From Planoprotostelium fungivorum (taxonomy: Eukaryota > Evosea > Variosea > Cavosteliida > Cavosteliaceae), in contig MDYQ01000204.1 of the NCBI GenBank assembly GCA_003024175.1, positions 1-50,107 on the forward strand: DNA of 50,107 nucleotides, read 5' to 3'. The notes below the pieces were generated by a model. It searched no databases and was not told where the DNA came from. It worked only from the letters and a program-made list of their open reading frames with translations. A program made the translations under genes and the position numbers. Positions 32,015-46,050 of this stretch are shown here, piece after piece; position 1 is the first letter of the stretch; each line of letters begins with the position of its first letter.

Positions 32015-34170
32015 TCATATGTTGTACATTTGTCTTATGTTCACAGTCCTCTCTGTCTCTTCTACATAGTTGGAAGGGATGTACCCTGTCTTCTTCGTTC
32101 TCACGTTGTATCCTCTCGTCCACTCTCCTTCTTGACTCAGCAGCGCGATCTATAGAACCTCCACGTCAGCTCATGTTCTCATCATCACCTCTCACCTCAT
32201 CATCGGCTCGCACGTCTAACTCGAATTCTGTCCTTGACTGGAAGTCGTAGAGGGCGATGCAGATGGTGTTCTCGTCTTCCTTCTTTGTTGTTGGCTTCTC
32301 TTTCTCTGCGGCGACGACCAAGGCTTGAAAGAGGACGTCCAACTGTGGTGGTGTGAGGAGGACTGGTTTCGAACCCCACTGGTCGAGTTTTTTTCACCTT
32401 CTCTGACGTCGGTTTCGTTCTGTCGCTGCTGTTTGCACGATCACGAGGGTCGTTACTGGTCTTGTCATCTACAACGAGTCAGTGAGAGTTAGAGCAACGT
32501 GATCTTTCATTTTGAAGATGCAAGAGAATTTCAGAGTGATTTTTCGTTCGTGATGATGACATGACATCATGTGAATCGACAGATGATGACACAGATCATC
32601 CATGGTGGTACTACGGACACACGATGATCAACCATAGTATCATACGACGAAGACACTATCGATGACACGAAATATCAATCCATCGTCTCACCTGCATTGG
32701 GTGGCTCTAGTGTCTGCCCCTTCGCTGGATGGTTCGTCACTGCTTGATTCACCACCACTGGATTTGCACTGGCGTCAGAATCCTTCCTCACCACCGGTGG
32801 CAACGGCGGCGGCCGATTCGGAACCTGTCATCAGAGTCTCAATCTGACAGGCCCAGTGGAGCATCTTCCCACCTGGGACAACAAGATCTCCTCTTCTTCG
32901 TCACTCTCTTCGAACGGATGATTGTACATAGGGATGGTCCACTTCATCATCTGCACTACCGGACTCACCACGGTGGGTACGATCTGAAATTTCCGTCACT
33001 TTTCTCCCACTTTTCAAATTTCTCACCTGAGGTACTATTTCTTCGTTTCTCGTTAAGACGATCGTGTTCCTCTTCAATCCATTCTGACTGTCTTCTCTCT
33101 TCATTCTGAACGTGGACGCAAAATCGCTAAAGTGATTTCTAAACGAGCTGAAGGATGTTCGCACTACAACGCGTCAGTCACGTGACTCATTCGGTGAATG
33201 GCTCACTCAGGGCTGAATCACCGTTGTCGGTTACGCTCGAGTACGCTTGTCTTTCGTTCGATGGAGGGGAGGAGTTAGAAGGGGGAGGGGATGTCACAGA
33301 GTTGGCTTGGCCTGCCATGGGTGTCGTGGGAGCCGTCAGCGATGGAGAATTTAAATTGGGATTCGTCAGTGATGGAGAATTCAAATTGGGACTCGGTTTC
33401 GGCAGCAACGCTGGCGGCTGTCCTCTTTAGTTTCATATTGATGATGAAGTCAACACTCACCTGTACCTCTTGTTTCGTTTGGCTCGTTGTAGTGGGACCC
33501 GTCGGTGTCCTCACGAGTGGCCTCTTCTGAGCCGGTGGTGGAGCGGGTGTGGTACGACTCGAAATTTCACTCGAATTTCCAGGTAAAGTCGTGGAAGGAA
33601 TGCTCTTGCCTTGAGGAGGTAATGGGAGGGGATTGAAAGCCTTTTTGACTTCATTAGAGTTTCTAGATATGCGTAGGGTGGATGATGATGGTGTGTCTTT
33701 CGTCGGCCGTGACGGTCGCAGAGGCATGGGCTCTTCTGAACTGTGAGAGATGTGTGAGTGTCTTCGAGATTGGGAGACGTCATATCATCATCTCGACTCA
33801 CCTTCCTTTTCGGTTCAAACTGAATCGTTTGGATTGAGTCAATGAGGTGGGATCGTTGGCCGGTGCCGTCGGCTGATTGAACTTCTGCATTGCATTTTTG
33901 AATCGATCTGACATTTGTCGGCGATGTGATGCATTGCAGAGCATACAAGTCAATTGAAAACAACAGAGGTGCTCACCTTGTCGAGAAGGACTATTTGGGT
34001 TGACAGTCTGTCGTAAATCAGCCGATGACGTTGATTGCTGTTGTGCATTTTGCCACATCTGCAATTTACTACGCACGGGCTATCAAAAGATTGTGAGCGA
34101 AGCAGTCACATGAGATGACCCTCACTCCGTTACCATTATTTCCATCAGAAGATCCCCCTCCTTCGCTCAT
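32015..34170 (-). CDS. Proline-rich adaptor with C-terminal SH3 domain
   Basis: The start at 34170 (MSEGGGSSDGNNGN). The first 80% is low-complexity Ser/Pro/Thr/Asn sequence with Pro-rich stretches (KAFNPLPLPPQGKSIP, TTPAPPPAQKRPL, NRPPPLPPVVRK) that could bind SH3, WW or profilin. A duplicated SPNLNSPSLTNPNLNSPSLT block occurs near 33360. The SH3 domain at the C-terminus reads ICIALYDFQSRTELDVRADD (ALYDF motif), then EGEWTRGYN (the Trp), then KTGYIPSNYVEE (the SNYV motif). The stop is TGA at 32017-32015. SH3 adaptors of this design commonly sit at actin/endocytosis sites. About nine short introns are inferred; one splits the SH3 domain near 32200-32155. Confidence 0.8.
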
Positions 34171-34589
34171 CTTCTATGAGCAGTCGATATCACAGGTGGC
34201 TCTCTGCCGCCTTTAGAGGATAACTGTATCACGCGGAAGATGCCCCGAGATGTGGCCTGAGGAATATTGCCTCAGTGTAGATGCAGCCCGACATACCGAT
34301 ACGCATTTGGGAAAGGTCATGTGCCGGCACATGATGAACTCTTAAGAACCAGAGACAACGAACGCACACACACGTATGGATGTCTATACTGAGCTTGGCC
34401 GAAGCTCGTTAGACAGTTTCTTCTGCTTGACGTGTGATACAAATATGGAATATCCTAAAGAGAAGAACAATTTTCAAAGCTGAGGTTGACACTTGGAATA
34501 CATTCGCTCGTTCTCAAGCACAATGTAAAGAACAGTCTTATATGACATATATATTATGCTTATCAGCAGGGAAGTCCAGAGAAGGGCGT
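34171..34589. other. Intergenic region
   Basis: This is 5' flank of the SH3 gene and 3' flank of the LamG gene. Nothing recognisable. Confidence 0.5.
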
Positions 34590-37436
34590 TCAGAAGATCC
34601 ACCAGTTCTGCATTCTGTTCAAGCTGACGCTAGAGAGGACGCTGCCGAGCTCCCAGCCAGTTCCCCAATCGTAAGAGCCAGTCTGCTGACTCCAGTTGTT
34701 GGCAGGCACGATAGCTCCGGTGAGGTACTTGTCCCTGGCATCACAGATCTGCTGCTTGACGAGAGTGCGATCGAAGACGAGGAACTCATCGAGGGTACCA
34801 CGAAGAGGATCAGCAGACAGCTTGCCTCCCACAGTGAGGCCGACGACGCTCTGGACGAGGGCAGAGATGGACTTGACGCCGCAAGAGACGCCGTTCAAGA
34901 AGAGCTCGGCACGACCGGCACTGACGGCGACGGCAACGTGGGCCCAGGCACCCACTTGTAGAGAGCTGGCGTCCCAGCTGACATAGCTGCCCTGAGATGG
35001 CTGGAAGGTGATCTGCTTGGCGCTGCCGTCGTAGGCTAGCTCCCAGCCGCTGAGAAGAGCCTTGGTCGATGCGATGATGTTCTTCCCTCCGATAGCGTCG
35101 AGACGCAACCAAGTGGCGATGGTGAAGGCGTTGTTGAGATTGAACTGAGGCAGAGTGATGTAGAGGCGGTTGCCACTCTTCCAGTTGCAGCCCCGTCTCA
35201 GCTTACCGACGACGAGAGAGATGTCGGTGGAGAAGGCGCCGTGACGGCCGTGTCCAGAATCATCGGTACATCTTCCCTGGTTGATCTTGTCGAATGACCA
35301 GTACAGCCAAGGTAAGCCACAGCTCATGCCTGCAGCCGTGGACGCAGGTACGCCAGTGAAAGAGGGATTGGAAGACTGGGCTGCACTTGTTGAGGGTGTG
35401 GAAGTGGGAGTGTAGATCTGAGAAGTCCCCGCATCGGTTGCCGGTGGAGATGTGACGGCGTCAGTGGGGGTGTAGGGCTGGGTGTTCATTCCTGCGTCGG
35501 AAGATGGGGTAGGAGTGTAAGGCTGAGTGTTCATTCCTGTGTCTGTTGCGGAGATGTAGGGAGCGTCAGATGGGACGAGAGTGAAAGATTGGGCAGGAGT
35601 GGAAGATTGAGAGGATGTTGCAGGTGCAGATGTGGAGGTAGAGCATCTGTTGCTGATGATCGAGAGGATCTGCTGGGCAGAGAGAGATTGGGTGAACATC
35701 AGGAAGTCGTCGAGAGCTCCCTTGAAGTTGCTGATGCTCTGATCAGCGGCGATGTAGAGAGGGCTGATGACTTTGGACAAGGCGATGTTCTGAGTGGCTC
35801 CAGCAATTCCGTTGATGTACAGAATGACCTTACCGCTCTTCTCAGCGGTGAAAGCCAAGTGGAACCATGTATCGGTGGGGATGTTGATGTTCCAAGAGAC
35901 GCTAGAGAAGCCAGAGGTGAACGTGCATGTCTTCGCGACGGGGTTGATAGAGAGTTCCCAGCCAGAGAGGAGGGAGAATAGACCTTTCTTCGCGGACACG
36001 ATCTTCATTACTTTGTTGCTGGCTTGGACCTGTCCACTCTCAGCGATGTCTACGAGATGACGGAAGAATGAGACTCACCTTCAGCCAAGTGGCAATCGAG
36101 AATGCACCGTCGAGACCGGCAGTCTGGTCGAGTCTGAGACCTTGGAATCCAGCAGAAGAACCGAAGCCGAGCGCCTGCTTCGTCTTTCCCAAGATGACGC
36201 TGGGTAAGCCGAGCACAGTCGCGATCTTGCCGTTTCCACTGTCGTCCTTCAATAGATTACCCAAGATACCGTTGTCAAAGGAGTAGTAGCAGTAGGGGAC
36301 GGGAATGGATGGTCCTCCAGGAACGCAGGGAGGAGATACGATGGGGATGGAGCTGGTGGCGGGAGTGTAAGTCGTCGGTGGGGGGAAGTTGGAGGTGGCT
36401 GCCGAAGTGGAAGGGGCCTTGTTACCGCCGCCGAACAGTCCACCGAGGATGTTGGTGATGGGCAGAATGGAAGTGACTACGTTGGTGACGGGCAAGACTG
36501 CACTGACTACGTTGGTGACGGGCAGTACCGAGCCGATGACGTTGGACAGAGCGCTGGGCACGGTGGGGCCAGTGAGAGTGGCGTACAAGTAATTGGCAGA
36601 GCAGGTCAGACCGTTGACTTTGTTGACGTACAAGTTGGAACCGCCAGAGGGAGAAGAGCAGGCGTACCACAAGAGACTGCCGTTGTGGCTGAGATAGTCA
36701 CCAGAGATACCGAAGATCGTCTTGATGGCACCGTTGGCAGTGTTGGCAACAGTATTGACCACACCGTTGACGGCACCGTTGACAGCGTTCGTGATAGGGG
36801 CTCCATACATGAGCTGGCCACCAGTAGAGATATAGCACTGCTGACCCTTGTGATCGAAGAGAGATCCTGCAGACAGAGTGAAGTTGACGGCGGCAGTGAT
36901 GCTCTTTGCAGCGTTGATGCGAAGCTGACCGCCAAGCAGAGAGCGGACGTTGTAGAGACCAAAGGGACTCTTGCATGTCGTGTCAGCGACAGCAGCAGTG
37001 GGCTGAGGGCAGGTGCTGATGTCTTGAGGCTGGCCAGAGACGCAGCAGAACTTGCTGCTGTCGTAACATGCGTCGCCACAAGCCATCATGTTGTTGGTCA
37101 CACAAGAAGGAGGAGAAGAGCAGCTGCGGTCGGTTCTGGCAGTGTACTGAACGCTCATCAGTCCATCTAGTCTTCATCATCTGCTCGAGATGAACTCACC
37201 GAACCGTCAGTTCCACACTGGTACGCGCAAGAAGCGATGCAGACGTCGTTGCATGAGGCTGTTCCAGTGGCACAGAGACGGTATTGTCCGTGATACTGGT
37301 CAGCGTTGCAGCTGTACTGAGAGGGATCGTAGCAAGTGTTGACGCCGGAGCACCAGACATAGCCGGGCTGGCATATGTTGGCCCACACAGCGGTGGCCGA
37401 GAGAGCGAGAAACAGCAAAGTGATTGCGTGTCTCAT
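34590..37436 (-). CDS. Secreted double LamG-like (concanavalin-fold) protein
   Basis: The start at 37436 gives a signal peptide (MRHAITLLFLALSATAVWA). A Cys-rich N-terminus follows (CQPGYVWCSGVNTCYDPSQY; about 20 Cys across two exons), then a mid region with NGAVNGVVNTVANTANGA and near-tandem copies of SVLPVTNVV. Two LamG/laminin-G-3-like domains follow. The first has YCYYSFDNGILGNLLKDDSG, FSIATWLK and GALDDFLMFTQSLSAQQI; the second has LYWSFDKINQGRCTDDSGHG, FTIATWLRLD, AHVAVAVSAGRAELFLNG and GTLDEFLVFDRTL. A Ser/Thr/Pro linker with repeated GMNTQPYTPT units, probably O-glycosylated, separates them. Introns lie near 37198-37152 and 36080-36030. It ends NWWIF. Likely an extracellular or wall carbohydrate-binding protein. 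Codons are strongly C/G-ending, suggesting high expression. Confidence 0.85.
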
Positions 37437-37799
37437 CGTGTTCGTTGAGGAGTTGGTCGTTCGTGTGTTGTTGTTCGTAGGTCTGTTTCTTTTCGAATGA
37501 TGTTGAGGCTCGGCAGAGTTTCGGTCACGTGCATGGCTTCTGGTGTAAACCTTTTCCTGTCATCTCTGACATCACAGGGTACCGCTCACCATATCTAAAA
37601 AATTCCCCGCCTGTGGGCTGTGGAGATATGAGACGGCGGGTTCAAATTTGAACCTCTTATATTTTGACGTCTTTGGGTTCATCAGGATCACATGATCTTT
37701 TTATATGATGAGACACATCAGATCGCATCGATATTGTAATTCGCTTTTGGATGTTTAATATCTCCACTCATGTTCCATCACACGATGGCTCGGCGTTTT
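37437..37799. other. Intergenic region
   Basis: This is 5' flank of the LamG gene and 3' flank of the ASNSD1-like gene. It includes GGCGGGTTCAAATTTGAAC near 37635. No gene is seen. Confidence 0.5.
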
Positions 37800-40130
37800 T
37801 TATTTCGAACGAAAAGAAGATGCACCGCTGATCTTCGATGATGGTGTAGAGGGAAAGATAACCTTGTTCACTCTCGATCCAAACTGCACAAAGACATCAA
37901 CCAATCATCTTCCATGATGACCTCACCTGTATCGCCCTCTTTGTCAGCGTAGATGCTTCTTTCAATCCGATTCTGTCGGCCAGCTGCCTGAGGATTTTTT
38001 TATCCCCGACGCCGGGAGGACAATCAAAGTCACAGATAACATTTAGAGGTAGAGAAGAGATGTATCTGACGACGCCTTCGTCTAAGAAGGGGAACCTCGC
38101 TTCTCTTCCGTGATCACTAATGAGACGATCGTCTCTTCCTGCGGATTTTTTCAACTCGAAATTTCAACTTGAAATTTGGGACTCACCCAAGTTCCTCTGC
38201 CACAGGCGATGGATGTCCTTGTCCAACTCCCGTCTCAATTCCATTTTCCCGCCCTTTTTGAACGTGACCCTGTGTCTGCCGTAGCCGGCCAGCTGCTCGT
38301 CTGCCCCCAGACCATCTAGTAAAACTTTCGCTTGACACGAACCATTGTATCTCTTAGAAGCAAACCAAAGGGCAGCACCGATGGTGACGTCCATGATGCT
38401 GCTCTTGGGATAGATGAGGTCGAGTATGTGGTCTCTGTACAGGGAGAACTGTGGGGTTTAGGGTTTAAGAGGGAGGGGGTCACCTCTTCCGGGCCGACGT
38501 CGATCTCAATGAAATTCCAAGTGCGGTTGGATAAGGTTCTAAAGAAGTCAGACTCATCGTCTCGTGTGGTAGTCATCATCAGATGACGATCGTGAGCGAT
38601 GACGATGACTGATCGCAAACGCAGTGGAATGATAACGTCATGATGATGATCATCACCGTGATGACATATCAATGAGATGACGTCATGATCCGATCGAGAT
38701 GAAACCGATCGCGATGATGATCGATGATCATCTCACCTCAATTCTCTCACGCCGTTCCTCCCCGTCACACGATCTGGCACGTTGTAGTTTCCGTTGACGC
38801 TGAAAGAAACGTTCAACAAGTCGATGGACTCTGTAGGGTCGACGTGTAGGTCAGAGAGGGCCGCCAGCACCATGGAGTCGATTCCTCCGCTGAATAAGAT
38901 TCCCAATTTAGATCCCGTGCTGCTGTCTTCTCCTTTGGATTGGGAGGGGTTGGGTAAGTTGATGACGCGAGATCGTACGGCTCGGCTGAGGGCCTGTTTG
39001 GTGTCGGTGGTGTTGAGATGATCATCGATGGGGATGATGTGATGGTGATGAGAGTGATGATCGTATCGGTGAAGAGATCACGTTGTCATCATGATGATCA
39101 TGTGATGATGATCACCTCCAAGAGGCCTTTCACACTCTCTTCTTCACGATTGCCCTCTTCCTCATTCGATACGATGGGTATCTGAAAAATTGAGTTGCAC
39201 ATCATCACACCATCATCACCTCCGGTCGAGATGATCCCTTGTGCCATGCGTGTCGTTTGACGATGATCTTCTCCTTCTCTTCAAAGACGAAGCGATAGAG
39301 GTACTCGGGTGACATCTCCTCCCAATTCTCTCTTATTTCCTCTCCATCATCTGTTTCACATTACACATTGTCTCGAGATGATGCAAACATCTTCACCTTC
39401 TTCTTCGTTGTTAGAAGGTGTAGAGGATTGGACGCGGCTTTTTGCATCTCCGAAAGCGATGGAAGAGATAGACAGTGATGGACAGGTTGCATTAGGTAGA
39501 TGGAGTAACAGACTTCGTTGACCGAACAGACTTCTTCCCGCCCAAAGAGTTTGTGCAGGGTGCTTCACTGTCTTTGTTTATAATCGAAGGGGTGAATGAT
39601 GATGACATCACCTCCCAGAACAAGATGGACCACTCGCCCTCGATGGACGTCAAGATGTGATTCACATCTGCATCTTTCCTGCACAGTTGATTTAAGAGAA
39701 TTTCTGTATCATTGTCCTTGATGGGTATCTGTCGTGTTGTTAGTTGGAAGGATGCAGAAGCGAGGATACCGAAAGTTGGCCGTCATACACTTCTCCATTC
39801 CAACACAAGATGTTGCCTGTCTCTTCGTCTCGGATGGGTTGAGGACAGATTTCACCTCTGATAGCTAATACACTGGCCGATAGATGCAATTTCGTCTCTG
39901 AAGATATCATCAGAGAAGAGAGACCATCGATGAATCATGGTACCCGATGTGGTAACGATGTCAATAGAACATTGACTGTCTGGACCTCTTGGGCGTAATG
40001 CTTCTGAGAGCGCAGCTGATTGAAGATGGAAGATCTCATCGTTCGATTCTGCAGACGATGTCTGTGTGTTCCAATCACTCGGAAGTTGAACAATTGGTTG
40101 TGTCCCTAAGATGGCTCCGATGCCACACAT
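37800..40130 (-). CDS. ASNSD1: Asparagine synthetase domain protein (ASNSD1 type)
   Basis: The start at 40130 (MCGIGAILGTQP) places Cys2, the glutaminase nucleophile, at the N-terminus. The N-terminal amidotransferase half has EALRPRGPDSQC and GNILCWNGEVYDG. The synthetase half has GILFSGGIDSMVLAALSDLH (PP-loop SGGxDS), LLDGLGADEQLAGYGRHRV, and RDDRLISDHGREARFPFLDE. The C-terminus reads LTKRAIQ-FGSRVNK across a splice. The GLGADEQLAGY and RDDRLISDHGREARFPFLDE blocks match ASNSD1 proteins better than classical asparagine synthetase. The enzymatic role of ASNSD1 is not established. About nine introns, several rich in GATGATCATC repeats. The stop is TAA at 37802-37800. Confidence 0.9.
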
Positions 40131-40201
40131 GATCTGTTCTCTGTTGTATATCGGGTGATCGTTTGAAATCGCATCACATCACATCACAACAAAAAAACAT
40201 C

Positions 40202-40694
40202 ATGTCAGCAGCTGGACGTGTTATCACTGGCTCACGGGCGCTGTCGAGCAGGTTCGCCAATAGAAAGGCCGCCGTCGCTTTGGTGAATATTCATTTTCTC
40301 ACGTGAGCTGATGATGTGATGTCGTTGACCAACTCATAGTCGCCCTCTGCTGGAGCCCGACTTAAAGAACTGCTGGCAAAGAAACCAGATAGCATGGGGA
40401 TACGATTGGGAGTTAAGAGGAGAGGATGCAGCGGACTCTCATACACGCTAGACTACGCACGCGAGAAGAAACCAGCAGATGAGATCGTCGAAGAACATGG
40501 TGAAGACAGACAGATTCGTATGAACGATGAGTGACATTCCAACAGGTATCAAGATATTCATAGACCCTTCGGCTTTAATGACGGTAGTTGGGACGGAGAT
40601 GGACTATGTAGAAGATCACTTGAAATCAGAATTCGTGTTTGTCAATCCAAATGCAAAGGGGTCATGTGGCTGCGGAGAATCATTCAACACATAA
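40202..40694 (+). CDS. ISCA1: ISCA1-type iron-sulfur cluster assembly protein, mitochondrial
   Basis: A-type Fe-S carrier for [4Fe-4S] maturation in mitochondria. Exons 40202-40282, 40340-40499 and 40546-40694 join in frame. The N-terminus (MSAAGRVITGSRALSSRF) is basic and Ser-rich like a mitochondrial targeting peptide. The core has SPSAGARLKELLAKKPD, GIRLGVKRRGCSGLSYTLDY (first conserved Cys), GIKIFIDPSALMTVVGTEMD and KGSCGCGESFNT (the C-x-C pair). About 125 residues, as expected. It is divergent from ASNSD1 with only about 70 bp between start codons, so the promoter must be shared. Confidence 0.95.
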
Positions 40695-40932
40695 AACGAA
40701 AGAGAGAAACCCATTCATCATAAGTCTATCCACATGAGATGAGTGGACACATCTTGAGACCTGGTGGATAGTGGAGAGGACACGGTCTGTTGAGCAAACA
40801 CAAGATTAGACAGAAAAAAATTGAGAGGGAATATGAGAGAGTACTGCAGGATCATCTCAGACACGTGCATCACAAGACCCTCTTTGATTCTACGTTTCGG
40901 GTTTATATCTACAAAGGTTTGTCCTTTGTTCT

Positions 40933-42570
<1,638 letters not shown>

Positions 42571-42896
42571 CTTTTCGACTGTCTGAAGCTGTTGGAGCAA
42601 GCAATGCTCCTCAGGAAAAGAGGCCGAGAATATGTTCCGGCTCGGTACAAAAAGTGGACAGCCGGGGTCGGTAACGGAACGACTCAGCCACCACTGGCTA
42701 TCGTCTCGTGATGTATCGAACGTATATCATCCAGAGACACGTAGGAGGGAGAGACAGGGTGTACAAATAAAGAGGCTGTTCTTCATCGCTTTTCTTTGAT
42801 TTCGGAATCGCGCGCCTCGCGTTGTTTCTCGCACATCATCCCGACCCAGGAAACAGAGGACGAAAGGAGGTCAACTACGCTCATAACCTCTTAAAC

Positions 42897-44118
42897 ATGC
42901 AGAACAGGTTAGCAGAAGTCAAGGTAATGTTGTCTCTTGGAGATATGATTTGCGAAAGTGGGATTGAGAGGTGCACAGGATGCAGAGGCAGATCCTGAAG
43001 ACGTCAACGTCGAGTTTGGAGGAGGCAATAAAAAGAAGAGGAGTGATAGCACAGAGACGGGAGAGGAACTAGAGCTGGTCGGTATGGAGGGTTTCATGCA
43101 GGAGTTCTTCGAAGAAGTGAGAGGATACCTTTTACGCCTCTGACAGTCGCTCAACATGGTAGGTCTCATCCATCAAGGCCGGTATGTCCACCATACGAAA
43201 GAACATCAAGGCCATCGAAGAGAGCTCTTCGCAGAGTCTCATGTCCGTTGGCATCGAATCCAGTGAGTCGTGGAAACAGTTTACATTCGGATCCTGAAGA
43301 CAAACAGAGGGAAGTGGAGAATTGGAGAAACTGATCGAATCGACAAACATCACGGCCAGTGATGTCCGAAACAAACTCAAAGACATGGATGCAGATAACA
43401 AGAAAACGAGCACGAAAGAGAAGGCCACGGCACAGTTTCGGATACGTACAAACGTACACGGTACCCTCACTAAGAAGTTCTTGGAGCTCATGCAAGAATA
43501 CCAAGAGGTGCCATCATTATCATCTCGAATGACAAAACGAGATGAATCACCGACGTTCGAACAGGTTCAAAACAAGTACAAAAACAAATACAGAGAGAGA
43601 GTCGAGAGACAATACAAGATCGGTGATCTCCCATTCCAATCATCCCTCATCTCACCTTCCATCAGTCAAGCCCGAGGCCACACAAGAAGAAATCGACGCT
43701 GCCATGGAGTCTGGCAACACAGAAGTCTTCGCAGAGAAGATTTTAGACAAGCAGCGTCACTCTCAAGCGAAAGACGCCCTGGCTTACATCGAGAACAAGC
43801 ACAGAGAGATTCTCGCTTTAGAACAGAGTATCATGGAGCTCCACCAACTATTTATGGACATGGCTATATTGGTGGAGGCGCAGGGCGAGCTCATCGACCA
43901 GATCGAATACAATGTCCAACAGAGTGTGGGCTACACAGCAGAGGGAGTCAAGCAGCTCAAATCGGCCAACAAGCTCGCAAAGAAATCGAGAAAGGTGAAA
44001 AGAGGAGAGAGGAAAGACTGACGCGATGTAGAGGATGTGCTGTCTCATCATCTTGTTGATCATCGTTCTGGCCATCGTCGCGGCAGTTGTTGGTGGAATC
44101 TTTGGCTCGAGGAAGTAG
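42897..44118 (+). CDS. Qa-SNARE (syntaxin), copy B
   Basis: The start at 42897 (MQNRLAEVK) is followed by an intron of about 35 nt. The N-terminal helices include GMEGFMQEFFEEVEDIRKNI across an intron near 43119-43183. The SNARE helix has KHREILALEQSIMELHQLFM and AILVEAQGELIDQIEYNVQQ, with Gln in the zero layer. The final exon supplies the anchor (CCLIILLIIVLAIVAAVVGG) and a short GIFGSRK tail after a 37-nt intron (about 43994-44030). It is a paralogue of 30500-31597: the SEQ...SIMELHQLF core and early intron position agree. Plasma-membrane-type syntaxin for exocytosis is the best call. The order of exons 3-4 near 43260-43310 is less sure. Confidence 0.88.
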
Positions 44119-44280
44119 TGTCTCTTATAAATAATCCATCTCTTGTCTACTCATGCATCGTGAAAACGCACACGACAAATAAAATGAAATAAAATGCCAC
44201 GCCGAAGAGAATTTTTCTATCGATAAAACAATCGACCACGGCCGACAGAGGAGAAGGGAGCTAAGACATCTGCCCTCTTC

Positions 44281-46050
44281 TCATCCAAATTGGAAGGCTC
44301 TCTCTACGAACGACTGCTCATCGTAGAGTTGGGCGACGACTTTTCTTCCACCAAAGGTTCGGCCGTTTAGATCGTCGATGGCTGTATGTCTTTAAACTTC
44401 GTCCCTCGCACGAGACGATTCACCTCTCTTGGCTTGGTCGTGATGTGCGAATTTGACAAAGATACGCACGGCCTCGTGGTTGGCAACGCCGCTCCTCGTG
44501 TCCTATGGAATTGACTCTCAGATGAACATCATGATGAACATGGAGAACATGATGATGATGAACATGACACGATGAACATCATGATGAGCTCAGGATGATG
44601 AGGCGATGATGATGAGATGAAAGATGATGAGTTGTTGGCGATCACCTCGTGTACGATGCATTGCATGACGGGACCATACTTTGACGTGCACTCTTCTTTC
44701 GTCTCTCTCTCCAGCTCGTTATCCACCTCACCCGGCCCCACCATGTTCTATATCCTCTTCATCTTCCCATTCAAATGAAACCTCCACTCACCGTAAGCAC
44801 CACCACGCTGCTCAGATGTAGAGGGACACTATTATTCTGAACCTTCTGACTGATCTTCTTCATCGCATCACCGACCACGATGACACCGGTTCGGCCGTCC
44901 GTCTTCTTAACGATGAGAGGAGCAGTGATACCGTCTTCGGTCTTGCCGAGACCTTGTCCTTCTTTGTAACCCATCTTGGCCATCATCTTGGCGACGATGC
45001 TGTTGTTGGTGACCCCAACTCCGGGGCCAGTCTGATTGTTTTCCTTCTTTGATTTCTTGCTGGGAAAATTCTTCAGATTCTGTTCTGTGATGGATGTGAC
45101 ATGGTGATGTGAGATCGTGATTTGAAATGAGATGATGGATGGAGGAGATGATGGAGGAGACTTTCGTCACCTCTTCTTCGCTGGAGGTTGAGAGATTGAC
45201 GGTGCTTCGTGCTGGATCTTCGATGGCGATGGCTTCTTCTCTTCCTTCTCTTCGTGAAGCGGCGGTGGGACATCTTCGTTCTTGTAGATGGAGGGAGGTC
45301 TAAAGTCTGGATTGACTGGTGCTTGCATCTTCGTCTCTCGATCTTCTAAAAGCGAACCAGATCAATATCCAAGAGGTCAAAAAGATGACAACGGAATTCA
45401 CTCTTGATAAGGTTCCTCCTCCTCTCTTCGATAAGCTTGATGTAATCATTCGGTTTCGTTGGATCGTACACTTCGATGGCAGAACCAAAGATGGATTGTG
45501 AGGCTTGTGCGTTTCTAGAGAGGGTGAGAAGGGTTTAAAACGTCCATCGGTCACTCTAATGGGTCGTGTGTGATGGTGAGTGGTATGGGTGTCACTTTCT
45601 CCTCGACTTTGATTGTGTGGCTCAAAGATGCCTCTTCTTCTGTGAATTTAGACTCTCGCTGTTTGAGATCATTCTGAGCCTGCTTCAACTTTTGTAATTG
45701 TGAATTGGCCAGTGAGGATATCTTCTTGACTGGTGCTGGCTTGGCCGCCTTAGCTGCGGCAGCCTTTCTTATCGCGATCAATCTTGCAGTATTCGAGCCC
45801 CAATCTTCGACATCGAATCAGCAATCGAGACGTGGGCCATCACACCTGTGGTGGTCTCTTTGATGGGTGCTTTGGTGGGGGCGGCACTGGTGATGACGAT
45901 CTCATTTGGAGTAGACTCAGGAGCATTCGACGTCGTGGCAGAAGATGAGGGGACATCTGGTGTTGGTAGACTCGATAGAGGTGCTGAGAGTGATCCAGTT
46001 GACGTGGATGGAGGTGGAAGATCCTCGTATAGACTCCAGGTGCCGCTCAT
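44281..46050 (-). CDS. RBM17: Splicing factor SPF45 / RBM17
   Basis: Spliceosome-associated factor that helps 3' splice-site choice. The start at 46050 (MSGTWSLYEDLPPPS). The N-terminal low-complexity part includes KAAAAKAAKPAPVKKISSLA and DYIKLIEERRR. The G-patch spans NSIVAKMMAKMGYKEGQGLG KTEDG, about 45000-44930. The C-terminal RRM is a U2AF-homology motif (UHM): NMVGPGEVDNELERETKEEC, EAVRIFVKFAHHDQAKRAID, and GRTFGGRKVVAQLYDE, where the RxF motif of UHMs is RTF. This order (G-patch then UHM) is diagnostic for SPF45. About six introns. The stop is TGA at 44283-44281. A splicing factor of this class is of interest in a genome with introns this short. Confidence 0.92.

Noticed and set aside
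34434-37170. Several plus-strand open frames of 90-175 codons
   Set aside because: They are antisense shadows of the LamG gene, whose GC-biased third positions remove stops on the opposite strand.
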